This document shows, one piece after another, positions 1 through 12,000 of a stretch of 64,000 nt of DNA. The first letter of the stretch is position 1, and each line of letters opens with the position of its first letter. Location of the stretch: NCBI GenBank assembly GCA_039619475.1, contig CM077115.1:395036557-395100556 (forward strand). Direction: 5' to 3'. The notes beneath the pieces were generated by a model. The model was not told the DNA's origin. It did no database searches and saw nothing but the letters and a program-made list of their open reading frames with translations. This DNA is from Icerya purchasi (lineage: Eukaryota; Arthropoda; Insecta; Hemiptera; Monophlebidae). The translations under genes were made by a program, and so were the position numbers.

Positions 1-3000
1 TGAACTGTTCATAGTTTTTAATTCTGTATGTTAAAGACTGAAAATTACCTGTCATTATTCCGAATTTGCTTGAGATGCTAGATACACTTATCATCAGAGA
101 GCGCTTTGGCATACGTTAAATATGCTTAAGCGATAAGCACGTATGTATAAAAACGTTGTCGTGTTTTTATGTGCTTTTATTATTCGGGGCCGAAAGTTGT
201 ATCTTTTTTTGAGGATCTTAGCGCAAACGAAAAAAAAAAAAAAAAAAAGGCAGTCCGAAGAAAACAACACTTTAAGGGGGGGGGAAATAACGGCTTCAAA
301 CTTTCCGGCAAAAAACAGAGCGATAGTAGTGGGCCGAAATTGAAACACGTGTGTTCGTACGAAAGTGATGTTCGTCATGCAAGAATAACAGGCATGCGTG
401 ATGAAAGTACGCAGTCCGAACTTTAGGCTACGGAAGGGTGTCTCCCTAAAAATAACCTGTGTGCCCTTAGCGCGCGACCAGCTTAGGCGGGAATTGCGGA
501 CCGCTATGTCGACTAGACTGTATCTCGGGCAACCGTACCAAATAACCTTGTTCGCAGATATTATATTCCTGTTAAGTTGTGTTTAACGAAAACAGCTTTA
601 CAACTATGCGCGCGTATATTTTTACCCGATCATTTTTTAAGCGGCTGTATGTTTCTTATTTAATTTTTAAAGTTCTTTAAAAGCGGGGAGGGTCGCGGTG
701 AATTTGACTTTTTTGGTCAAATCGATATTCCGACTGCGTTAACCGTCTTTGGGCGCTCTGCCAGTCGTGTATTTACTCTGGGATAAGTGTATTTTTTTTT
801 TTTTCCGACGCAATTTTCCTACTCTATCGCATTATTAATTCGCCGATAATGCGCGCTGAATTTTGCGACTATTTACGTTAGGATACTTTTTTTTGTTAGT
901 TTATTTGCGCGGGCCGATAATTTATCGCGAGCAATGAGAAAAAAGGGTAGTGCCGAAGATTAATAAAAGGAAAAGACGAATTGGAACGAGATGGCTGTAG
1001 TGCCAAGCTCGCCGGACCGGAAAAGATTTTTTCGGAAACGATTTACTCGTAACGACGGGGCAGTGCTGTTGAGAAGTTTGAACATTGAAAACCAGTGAGA
1101 ACAAATTTTCTGTTATCCTGGAAATGTACGTGAGCGAAGTTCACTACGAACATCTGCGACGATACAGAGAGAGAAATACGTCGGTCAAGTCTGAGGTGTA
1201 GAATAAATTCAGAAGACGTACGGAATACGAATTAATATTATGTTTGATATATTTAAAAGCGGTAAAACCTTTATTAAAGACAACGCGGTTTCAATGAATG
1301 AACAGTTGAATTAATGAGAAAAAGATAAATTATACTCCAAAGGAGGAGACTGTTGTTGGAGAAATCCAAGTTCAATTGGAGGAAGTAAAAATGACGTAGA
1401 CTAAATTTAAACTAAATTTTGTACATTGCAGGGAACAAATAAAAAAGAAAAAAAAATTAACAATTCGAAAAGAAGTAAATAAAAATACTTAAAATCGAGA
1501 CCTGTGATGCTGTAACGGCTGATAATGTTCTTCAGCTGCTACCGGAGAGTCATAAACGCTAAAGTAAAAGAACGGGGAAAAATAGAGATACCCATATAGA
1601 AAAAAAAGAAAAAAACAAAACAAAACAAAAAAACAGTCAAAATAAATAAATAAACAAAAATCCAAATACGTGAAAGTAAAATAATTATCTGCGTACGTAA
1701 AAGATATGTTTATGCAACGATACTTTTTTGTGCAATAGACTTGAAAAAATTAAAGAACTTTTTCCTCGCCACATAGTTATGCAAGAAATACAGTGTATAA
1801 ATGTACTGACGAGGAGGCTATTTCGATTATCTTTAAATTTTTCGCTGTTTTAAAAATAGGGTGATTTATGTCTCCCGAAACAAATTAACTGACGTATGCA
1901 GTAATTACTTTGTCCTTCCTGATTATCCGCGTATATAGAATTAACCGATGTACGGGGTCAGCCTACACATCGCGTGATGACATATCTGCGAAAAAGCTGC
2001 GGAAAGGAATCGAACACGCCGCGATCATGCGGAAATGTTGGAATACTTTTGAAGTACACGTCTGTCTTTTTCCGCAGAGATTGCTGATATTCTGCACCCA
2101 GGATTAAGTACTTAAATCTGTAATAACCAATGAGCAGGCATCAGCCGTTTCATTTAGTTTTAACCCTGCATGACTACTGAACTAGAAATCGTTCACTTAC
2201 AATTAGAGGCTACTACTAGGTAAAGAAGTCTAGAGAATTAATTAAAGAAAAGCCATCGGCGTTTTAGCCGGTTAACTGGCAATCGTCAATAGAGAATCGT
2301 TCGACGTTTTCTGTTTGTCCTTTTCAATTTTCCTCATCAAAAATTATCGGAAACATTTTAAATTTTTTCTCGCGTGTTCTCATTTTGATACTCTTCCGCG
2401 CTAATCTAGCAGAAGGTGTTCAAACTGACAAAAAAAGGACAAATGAAATAATTTCAAAAACGATTCAAAACGAAATAACAGCCCTAAAGCGTAGGAATGT
2501 ACTCGCAAGAAATATTATAAAACAAATTAGCCAGTTTTCTCGGAATAACTGTAGTCGACGTTATATTTTTGTTGTAGTATTTCGTGATTTTTAAAATTAA
2601 TTCCTCCGTTTTAATGTTTTTATTTCGTTTTTAATATTCGGCACGGTACGGAAAATTATTCGATCAATTTTTGACAACTTTACATTATTTTTCGATTTAA
2701 GTGGCCGACAAAGCATTCCGAATCGAATTCAAAAAAGAAAAAAGAGATACTTTATCCGAAGGCAGGAGCGAAACTGTTTTTAGCGGAATATTCATAAGTT
2801 TCGCCCCACGTACATCAACTCCATTTAAGCAGAATTAGAGCGGTATTTACTAAAATTTTCCAGGAAAAACAGTTTCCGATGGCGGTACGCTGTTCTTTTC
2901 GAGATACATGAATCGGCGGAAGAGATTGCCGGAAAAATAGTCATCACCAGGAGCAGATGGTTCCCGCTCTTAGAGCTGGTTCGGCGAAATGCCCAGTCGT

Positions 3001-3233
3001 GAGCTAATAGCGCAGACTGCCGTTTCGAAGATGCTTAATCGAAAATAAAAAAATAAAAAATGAACCTAGGGCAGAACGAGTTCAGTGACCCAGAGAGAGA
3101 GAGAGAGAGTTACTTGCGCGTATTTTCAGCTTGCCATCTTGTTCATTACAAGCAGTTTTTGATCTACTACTATTATTGCCGGTACCGTGTTTCCGAAAGA
3201 ACTAACTGCGGTGTGCCCATCGGATTTTATTGC
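1..3233. other. Non-coding stretch, no recognised gene
   Basis: AT-rich DNA with A and T homopolymers and no reading frame resembling a known protein. Open frames are under about 95 codons and run through homopolymers. A GA-rich run lies near 3091-3108. I see no transposon ends. It is probably intronic or intergenic DNA of the Hox region. Confidence 0.6.
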
Positions 3234-3291
3234 ATACTTCTACGGTTAGGGTAATTAGTTGGATACTTCTACGGTTAGGATCATTAGTTCG
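3234..3291. repeat. 29-bp tandem duplication
   Basis: Two adjacent 29-bp units (3234-3262 and 3263-3291) each begin ATACTTCTACGGTTAGG, continue after a 3-base variable block with ATTAGTT, and end in GG or CG. The differences are confined to a few bases, so the duplication is fairly recent. No function is evident. Confidence 0.85.
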
Positions 3292-3697
3292 ATACACGGG
3301 GCACGTATCCTGTCGCGAAATGATTCCAACTACATTTCGTAGCATTCTTATCATAAACTGGGTAAAAGACTTTTACCTGATGCTCTCCCGGGGGAAAATC
3401 TCAGATTTTAAAGTACTTATTACGTTAGTCATCATTATTGTTAGATATGTATATATAATATTCAAGAACCGATTTCGTCGCTGAATATATCGGTATGCCG
3501 AAGAATTTTTCCTACAGCCGAGAGAATAGCAGCCAATTTTCCTTTGACAAATGCTTGTTTCCCCCCTATAGAGTGTGGATCCTTCAGGTGAAACAGTGAC
3601 CGGTTTTGACAATATTTATAATTAAGCGTTAACTCGTAAATGAAATAGCGCCATTAAGTCGTGGAGGTTTCTTCACTATAAAAGAATAAATGATGTT

Positions 3698-3736
3698 AAG
3701 AATACAAGAGAGTCCGGGGGGCTCTCTTATATTCTT
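3698..3736. repeat. Short inverted repeat (hairpin)
   Basis: The arms 3698-3712 and 3722-3736 are complementary over 15 positions with one C/A mismatch, which would be a G-U pair in a minus-strand transcript. They enclose a 9-base G-rich loop. It may be a structured RNA element or chance. It is too short for a typical animal pre-miRNA. Confidence 0.6.
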
Positions 3737-3883
3737 CGCTAATTATTTTAATTTAACGTATATGTAATTTTACTAAATTAGAATACGAAGATACAATTTT
3801 CAATAGCCAAAACAAACAACATATAATATTGTAAACTACTTCTCTTAAGCACTGTGAACGAATTGTATCCTACTTGGTGGCTA

Positions 3884-4255
3884 ATTTTTACATATGCTAA
3901 GGCGGATGTTTGGCGTCGGAACAGTATTTATTATATACAATGAACGGAAGTTTAGTTCCTGAGGCTTTTACAGCCGAGCTAGTTGCTATGGAAATGGAAA
4001 TTGCGCGGGAGTCTTAAAGTCTAAGGAGAAATTTGTGATATTCTCGCGTAGGTTTTCCTTTGTTTTTTCAAAATCTAGCGTTAATTTATGGAAATCAAAG
4101 GGAAAAAAAACATGTTTTCACAATTTCTGAACGAAAAGGGTTTATCGAATTCTGTTGCATTTCTAGTCACCGTGGAATACTATTTTTAGATTCACATGTA
4201 AAAGAAGTGGACGGGTCAGCTATTAAATTAGCAATCATTCCATCTCTCGACCTTC
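3884..4255 (+). pseudogene. Decayed LINE RNase H domain
   Basis: Conceptual translation gives a broken RNase H domain of the kind found at the end of ORF2 in I-superfamily non-LTR retrotransposons. The first catalytic block reads as TYAKAD, with the usual Asp of TDxSK changed to Tyr, followed after a +/-1 frameshift by FGVGTVFIIYNE. The second block, FTAELVAMEMEIA, holds the catalytic Glu. After two in-frame stops near 4014 and 4035 comes GFIEFCCISSHRGI, the conserved I/W-PSHxGI block, then VDGSAIKLA, matching the Asp-containing last motif. The order and spacing fit one domain of about 120 residues. No reverse transcriptase was found upstream, so it is a fragment. A second, more intact RNase H lies only about 360 bp downstream. 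It is non-functional. Confidence 0.6.
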
Positions 4256-4613
4256 GGGGCGCGGTGTTCGAGAAAACGGATTGGTTGAGTTATATATACA
4301 ACAATCGGTACAGCCATTCCGTTGCTACCATGGTTTTTAGTTTGACCCGCAGATTTGTGACAGTTACACGAGTAGACGGTGAGCCATCCCAGAATGCGTT
4401 TTAACTTCTGCATGGTACCGTCTAGGTTGCAATAACCATTACAGACACTAGAACATACGGGTTGTTCATTATTCGACTGTGGTTAATTCGAAATTAATGC
4501 ATTTCACGCGACAGGTTTCATTTTGTATCCGGTAATATCAGTTCTGTTTTTTAAATGGAAAATAAGATTATTATATAACTTTTAGTAGTCGAGTGTCTTC
4601 AATTTAAAATCAT
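4256..4613. other. Spacer between two LINE fragments
   Basis: It may include decayed 3' sequence of the upstream LINE (a frame is open to about 4404) and then AT-rich DNA. No zinc-knuckle or poly(A) tail could be identified. Confidence 0.4.
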
Positions 4614-5757
4614 TTGAATAGATTATATTTTGTAACTATAACAAATTATTTTTATTGTACTCGAATGCTGTCGTTTTCTAGCAAGCTATTTTTTCTTCCC
4701 TCTAACATTAAATCTCTTCCGTTTCCTGTAATACATAACGAATTTAACCAAACTCTACACTCACTTTTTCCGGCTCACAGCATGGTTTTTACGGATGACT
4801 CAAAATCTGCTTCAGGCGTCGTCGGAGCTGCTTTTATTCTTCCTGATATCAACTATTCTGAATCTTTTAAACTTCCTTCCTTTCCTTCTATCTTTTTAGC
4901 CGAATCCAGGGCTATTTTACGTGCTATCCTTTTTATATCCTCAACATCCAATTATCAAAATTCGTCATATGCCTTGATTCGAAAAGCGTTTTATTAGCCA
5001 TCTCGTCTCCCTTCCCTAAACCATCGTCAGATCCTATTATTCTTTATATTCGTTCCTTAATTTATAATTTATTAACATCCCGTTCTATTCTAATTGACCT
5101 ATTCCGGATTCCGAGCCACTGCGGCATCGTTGGTAACGATCTTGCCGATTCATTGGCATGCCTAGCTGCAGTAAATGACCGTTTCATAGACATATTCTCC
5201 TCCCAATGTCTCTGTCCTCTCTCTTATCGTTTTCACCATGACTGTTGATCTTTATCCGTCTCTTTTCTCCAATCCTAATATTCCTTTTACCTCGCTATAC
5301 AACCCTCTCCACCTACTTCTTCCTGGTTTAATCATTTTCCCTGCATCGGCCGTTCCGTTATTTCTTCCATAATTCGCCTCCGCTTTAATCACAGTCTGCT
5401 TCCTGCCTCCCTCTTTCGTTTTAATATTGTTCAGTCACCCTTATTTCCATCCTCCCATCTTAAATTTGACCTGTGATGTAAATCACCTTCTATATTCGAA
5501 TGCTCATCTATCTCCTCAGTACGCGCCGCAGTCCTTTATTCTAATTTGCTTGGCCTTGACTTCCCGACCCCTTACTGTGCCTACTACATTCTTGCTCTTC
5601 CTCCTCCCTCTGTTGTTCCTGTATTGGCTACCTTCATTTCTTCTGTTTCTAATCGCTTCCTGATATAACTTTTAAATCCCTACGTTTCATTATTTGTTAG
5701 TCCTTTGTGTTGGCTAAATGTCCTGTGTTGACGCGCCTAAAGGAAAGAAAAAAAAAA
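4614..5757 (+). pseudogene. 5'-truncated I-superfamily LINE: RNase H, C-terminal motif and A-tail
   Basis: This is the 3' third of an RNase H-bearing non-LTR retrotransposon. RNase H begins around 4780 with VFTDDSKSASGVVGAAF (first catalytic Asp) and continues to FLAESRAILRAILF (catalytic Glu). A frameshift near 4966-4975 moves the frame to CLDSKSVLLAIS (third acidic residue), then FRIPSHCGIVGNDLADSLA (His/Asp block). So all four acidic positions survive, but split over two frames. Beyond it, SIIRLRFNHSLLP and TCDVNHLLYSNA (frame-shifted) form the C-terminal Cys/His region. The frame ends near 5665. A 3' UTR ending GACGCGCCTAAAGGAAAG runs into an A-tract at about 5747-5757. There is no reverse transcriptase upstream, so it was 5'-truncated on insertion or cut later. 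It is dead, but less decayed than the neighbouring fragment. Confidence 0.85.
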
Positions 5758-7653
5758 TCGTGCCAATTTCCTGTTTTATTTTAACTGGTCTTCTAACCTA
5801 ATGGAAATCTCACTAATTAAAAAGGGTAACATAGATCAGGTTTAGGGGTTTAATGGAGTCAGTACATTGTTAAGGTTATAACTCAAAGTAGCGCTGAAAA
5901 TCCTCAATTAAGGCGATAATAAAATTTAATGGATGTTTTAAGGTTTAGAACGGCAAAAAAAATATGGCAGTCTATCGTATTTTACAAAAGCAATCAACTC
6001 GATTGTTTTAAATTCATTTGTATGCGTGTAACAAACTTGATTTATATATTCTTTTTCTTGCTTCTAATTTTTATAGATCGGTGAAATAATTAGAAAAATA
6101 AAAAAAAAAAAGCATTTAAAGATTTCCTTTAAAAATTTGATAAAAGTGCCCTGAAAGAAAAAAAAATAATTATGCGATGAAAAATAATACAATTTTGAGC
6201 AATACAGCCTAAAGAGGTATTTAAAAGTGACCTTTTGTAGATGAGCTTTCGCACTTTGCGGATTTCGAGTTAATCATTTTTATTCGAATCTACACATTTC
6301 CTTAGGACACTAACGTTATATATAGTTCACCATCCATTGAATTTTATAATTTTAGCTGTTTATATTTCCTCGATATTTTTAAAATTTTCGTCCGGTTACC
6401 TAAGGAGACTTCCTTTTTTTGACGTTATTTGACGATGACCGATTGCTAATAAAAGATATCGTAGAAGTCAGTCAGTTGGGCGCAGTAATGTAAAATTGTA
6501 AAACATTTCCGTCAGTGTTGAGCTTGGTGAATGGTACACGACGACGGTTTCAATCATCTTTCTTCGAATTTGTCCGCAGTAATTATAACATTGATAATAC
6601 TTTAATTGTTTGTCGTACTCGTACTAAAAATTCCCAAATTACGTTTCCACCATTATGTGTAAATTGATAATATTTCGAGTGCGTCACTGACGTTTGTTAT
6701 GTTATTAAAAACTTATCTAAAAGGCATCTATTTTACTTCATATCTGTGCTTATCAATACTTACCGATGTACTCACATGATACCACTGCTGACACTTCCAA
6801 ATGAACAAAGAATCTTTAAAACCGATCTACATGAGTACAAGTTGCATGTGAATAAAAGTAAAAAAAAGAAAGAGGAAACGAACCTGACAAGCATATAACC
6901 TTTACCTATTATTGAAGTCGAAAAAAGAAAATTATTATACACGTATATTCGAGTTTTTCGCCTCTATAATATTTTTTTCAGAATGCTTTGTCGTCAAATA
7001 GCTAAGCCGAATGATGAAAAAAAATTTAAGTACAATTCAATAAGCGTCTACCTGTGTTTTTACTTTCTTCAGGATTTACGAAAGATGTAGTTTTGTAAAT
7101 TCGTTTAAATATGCAGATTTCTCGTTCAGAAGTACAACCTTTTTGATATCGATTAACTTTTTCATGCCGCGTCGGAAAGAAAAACCAGCCAGTCGAGGTC
7201 GAAGTAGAACAGCGAAAGATGACCCCGACAGAACGGGTAGAGAGTAGCCTAAGGAAGAAATCGAAGGAATGGCGTAGTAGAAAAATTCCAATAACCGACA
7301 ATAGGCGATTGCGGAAGAAGCAGGCAGACAGCGGGGTCGAGGGGCGATTAGTGTGCAAAAGGGCCGGGTAATAAAACTATTAGCTGCCATAAAAGGCCAG
7401 AAATGCCTTTAGAATTAATAGAGAAGCATCGAGCGAAAGAGCAATTTATGTTCCACGCGTGTGTATATGTAAGACTGTGTGTGTGGCTATGTGAACTATA
7501 TGTCGCATGCTGGCTTAGTAAACGCATGTCGACTATAAGTCGAGTGATCTCTCCGCCCGGTCAGCTGTGACTCCGTCTATCGTCAGCCGGTTGAATTTCG
7601 TTCAAAATTCCGCGTGTATTTTGACTTTTTCGCATCGTGTATTTGGTGGAAAG
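5758..7653. other. Non-coding stretch, no recognised gene
   Basis: AT-rich sequence with A/T runs. A slightly GC-richer block at about 7150-7400 has two overlapping minus-strand open frames of 104-110 codons. Neither resembles a known protein and both start or end in low-complexity sequence. No gene is called. Confidence 0.55.
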
Positions 7654-8294
7654 CAGCGGTGGATCCACACGGGGGTTGGGTACATCGTCCCCAAGAACCA
7701 AAACTCCAACGAAAAAATTTCTTACAATAATTTATATTATAAAAAATTTGTATAAATGTTATACCTACGGACTTTAATAATCAATATTGAATACTGTTTT
7801 CTAGTAAAAGTATTAATGTTACATTTTTATTCTATTTTAAATGCAACTATCGTCCATCTTTCGTGCCTATTTTGTTTATTTTTAATTTTTATTTTTCAAT
7901 GTAAGAAATATATGTAAATATACATATATATATTTTACTTGCTTACAGGCAAAAAATTCGGATCGTATTATTAACAAAAATAAAAATGAAGTAAAGTCTA
8001 ATAAAAATACTTTCTAGTAATTTACTATTCAAATTTTAAACTACCGTTTTAACTACAATTTTATAATTTCGTTTTATTCTTCACCCCTAAATATAAGACA
8101 AAAGTTTTATTAAAAATTGTAATAATTATGTATTTTTAAAACATTTTTAAATTTATAAAAAGTTTGTTATTTGATTTTCTTTATGAAACAAGGGGTATTT
8201 CTGAAATCTACTGCCTGTCGTATTATAGATTATAAGATATTACTTAATTATATAATTTCCCTCCTCAAAATATGTCCCTCTGGATCCGCCCCTG
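7654..8294. mobile_element. Non-autonomous hAT-like DNA transposon
   Basis: The left end reads CAGCGGTGGATCCA. The right end, on the opposite strand, reads CAGGGGCGGATCCA. These imperfect terminal inverted repeats begin CAG and share GGATCCA, a form common at hAT ends. The flanking 8-mers are GTGGAAAG (7646-7653) and GCAGAAAA (8295-8302), matching at 5 of 8 positions with only transitions, which fits a decayed 8-bp hAT target-site duplication. The 641-bp interior is AT-rich with no transposase frame, so it would have depended on an enzyme supplied elsewhere. Superfamily assignment rests on the ends and duplication length only. Confidence 0.55.
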
Positions 8295-9010
8295 GCAGAA
8301 AATGTTGACTTTTTAATTCCGATATTTGACCTATATTTACGTACATTCAAAGTTTAAAGAATAAACGGAGTTGGTTTGAGGAAGTCGAAAGCGATTTAAA
8401 CAAAATTGGTATAGAATCAAGTGATATTGAAACCCATTAAGAAAGAAGTTAGCAGAATATGTCAACTTTAAGGTTAAACTGAAATCAGGTAGGGGAAAAC
8501 AGTGGACCGAAGAAAGAAAAGAGCAACATCGACAGCGACAATATTGGATACAAAAGAAAGCCAAAAGTTCAAACAGTTGAAATATCGTGGTCCTAAGATG
8601 GCCAATTGGAAAAAAAAAAAATATATATATATATATTCGATGGTAATTCGCAAATGATCAGCGATGACACGCTTTTCGTTTGCAGACACTTTTCAGTGTC
8701 GAATGATTAAAATTCATTTCTCGTCAACTTATAAATATTGCATATGGCCGTCCGAGTAGAGGGAAAGAATTCTTATGGATTTGAATATAACGCCGTGCCT
8801 GAATAATTCTCAATTTTACGATTAGAAATGAAATACACGTCCAATTTTTCAATTAGAAAATTAACTGTTACTTTTAATAATCTCTCAAAACGTTTTACAA
8901 AAATACATTCGAAAAATCAGTTTTGCCTTTCGTGTACAATTCGTCAGGTCGCCATTTGTAGTTTATCCGCTTTTTTGTATGGTTTTTACTCACCGTAAAC
9001 TGCCTAATAT
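8295..9010. other. Non-coding stretch
   Basis: AT-rich DNA with an A-run joined to (AT)n at about 8610-8636. No gene or transposon end was recognised. Confidence 0.55.
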
Positions 9011-9082
9011 ATTACAAATAAATAAATAATAGCCCAACGTTGCCCTCGAGTAACGTTGGACTATTATTTATTTATTTATAAT
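9011..9082 (-). repeat. 72-bp near-perfect hairpin
   Basis: The arms 9011-9041 and 9052-9082 pair over 31 positions around a 10-base loop. The only two mismatches are C opposite A on the plus strand, and both become G-U pairs in a minus-strand RNA. The stem tip carries CAACGTT/AACGTTG, and the outer stem is AAATAAATAAATAAT/ATTATTTATTTATTT. It could be a small foldback repeat or a structured minus-strand RNA. Strand is given only because of the wobble pattern. Confidence 0.7.
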
Positions 9083-12000
9083 TTATCATTTTCCACGAAT
9101 GTTATATTCAAGGTAGTACAATGATGTACGACCAAAACAGACCTTATAAAAAAAGCGTAGGACAGCAGTCGGTTGCAATTTTCCTTACCGCGGAAATTAT
9201 TTAATTATTTTTGATATTGTTTTTTCGCATATATATATATATATGTATATATATAAGTGGCAATGTTAATCAAATTAATTATTCTTCCAGTCGAGTTTTA
9301 ACCATTTTTCTAGCATAACCACATTTAAATCTTATTAATGTATTGTTACTATAATTATATATTTCGTTCGGAAACAATAATTTCGGAATTCCGTTTTATA
9401 AAAAGGAAGTAAAAGAGGAAAAAATAAATATTTTTAATCATTCAGTCTTTATTTCAGTTATTAAGAACTTTTTGTATTTTTTACGATTCGACTCAAAATT
9501 TTATTTTAATATTTTAAAGAGTTCGGGAGCAATTTTTAAATTTCCACTCTTTGTGTAAGTAGGTTAATTTCAATAATTTTTCGTTTACTAATTTTTATTA
9601 TAAATCGTTATATTTCTCCCGCCGTAAAAACGGAATATTCCAAAAAAAAAAAAGGTCGTCAAAAGAAATATGCAACATTAAATTGTTCAGTCAATTTGAG
9701 TGTTAGAAGATTTTTCAATTCAATAGGACCACGTTTGCTCAGTTTTGGGCGAGGAAATACGTTAAAAAATAATTTTAGAATATATATATTAAATTTAGTC
9801 TTCAATGAAGGTTTCTTTTTAGTTTAAAAAATCGGTCGCGTTTCCGAGCAATGAACTTGTTTTCTAATTCATTCTTTGCTTTTAAATCCGAACAACTGTG
9901 ACAACCGTGTTAGCTCTTGAGACCGAAAAATCAGTGATTTCGATTTTTTAAACTTTTTTTCCCTCACCAAACGGGACAGGAAGATTCGCTCGGTGACAAA
10001 GTGTAGATTTTCGTAATAATTGTTGGTTGTTTCAGCGAGAATATGGAAAGGAAAATTGCTTGAAAAATTTTTGCGCGGGAAATTTACAAACTGACTGTCA
10101 GTTTTTCGACATTTAATTTATTCGCGTTTATTTTTGTATCGCGCGATCGGTCAGTGTAGCTTTACTCATGTTCCACACGTCTATCTCACACTTTTCTACA
10201 CGTAAACCGTTCAATTTTTTTCTGTACCGTACGCGGATCATGTTTATTTCGGATAACAAACTATTCCGGTTTCTTTCCCTTTGAGAGTCTGGTGTTGCCC
10301 GATTTGATTCCTTTTTCAAATGAGCCATCTGCTCTAATTCGAAAAGTCTAGAGCACTAAAGAGTAACTATAACGAAAAGCTGAAATTAGGAATGTTTTTA
10401 AAACCGTGTTTTGGGCAATGCTCCTTTTCACTCTCAAAATAACGCCGTTTGTCGTTACTGCTTTTTTCGGTTCAGCTCAAGTGTCCGGCGATTTGCTCTT
10501 CTAAGTTTACCGGTTTTTACAGGTTTCGTTTTGTCTCGACAGAAACCGCACTATGGCTCATCTTAAATTTAAGAATTAACTTCCGGAATCGGAGCGATAT
10601 TTTGATGTTACTCTCCAGTGTGAGAGTGCCCGAACACGATTTTCAATCTACGTTTATATTTCACGCGAAAGCGCATTCTCAGTTAAATTGACTTCTGTCG
10701 ATCGATTACTTTTAAAATTAGATAAAAATTCCTGTTTGTTTCGTCTCAGCGTTCAGGCTTTTTCATTTTCTACTATCGTTTAAGTTTAGGATATAAGCGA
10801 CAATTGAACCGACAATGTATCCGGCAGCTTTACACCGGACAAGATAAAAAACAAAAGCGATTGCCGTCAAATTATTTCAAGTTCGCCGTCTGGTCAACCA
10901 CCACTGGGACATTCTAAAAAGGCAATCTGTCAATTTCCGAAATCGTGTAATGAAACGGCAGATAAAATTCGACGTTTTTCCGGAAAGAGGTGATTTCCTA
11001 TCTGCGTTTGGGAGGCAGCTCGCAGAGGCCAAACACATTGCATCAAAATCATGTTGGCTTTGAATTGGGCCGTTAGCCGTACTACAGTTCTTTAATGAGA
11101 GCCCAAATGGGCAAACGTCATCCGAGAATCGCTTGTAACTAGAAAAACTAACATTCGCGTTAGTCGGCAAAGTCACCGTCGACTGTACACGGTCTCGTAC
11201 ATAATGTGGAAGGTCCACCGGTACTAGTTTGTTTTCGACGCAAAGGTGTACGTCCGCGAGGTTGTTGTTCTATCGTCCGTGTTGTAATTCTCGTGACCCG
11301 GTGCTCGATTTCGACGGAAAAATTTTAAACGAAAATTCTCAACCGGCCTGAAAAACCGGAAGAAAATAAATGGAAGTGTGCAAGTGGATCTTTCCCAGCC
11401 GAGACTCGGGAGTTAATCGAGCTGTTGAGAAGGTTAAACTACTATAGACTGTTTTATTCGACGAATGGTCTAACAAGGAGCCCATTTATGGACGAGGGGT
11501 ACCACGGTCGAGCTGGCTAGATGACTGAAAATTTTTTTTCCGGACGAGCTGAAAGCGATAAAGTGTTGGACGGGATGGGTACATGCAGAAATCCGTTGTG
11601 ACCGGTAATTTTAGAGTTGCCGTTGCAGCGGGAAGCGTCTTTAGACGCATTCCTTGCACAGTTAACGTGAGACTGCGAATGACAGTTTCGATGCAAATAT
11701 GTGCAACATGTCTTGCGAGAAATGCACTTGCTGCATCACGGCTACTGCGCATAATACGTGAACCGACCGGCCTTTTCGAAAATGATATTCTCGCGCGCAT
11801 ATTTTTATCTACATGCACGATGATGACATGTTAATATGCACCATCAATCACTCGTTAATTCGTATTGTCAACATTTTCTTCTTCGCTAATACTCCTAAAA
11901 ATGAAATAAATCCCCCGTTAAAAAGTTTCGCTATAATGCATCGATGAACTGTGTGCGCACACGGAACTTCTGGCCAATCGCAGGTGCTTTTCGATGGTTC

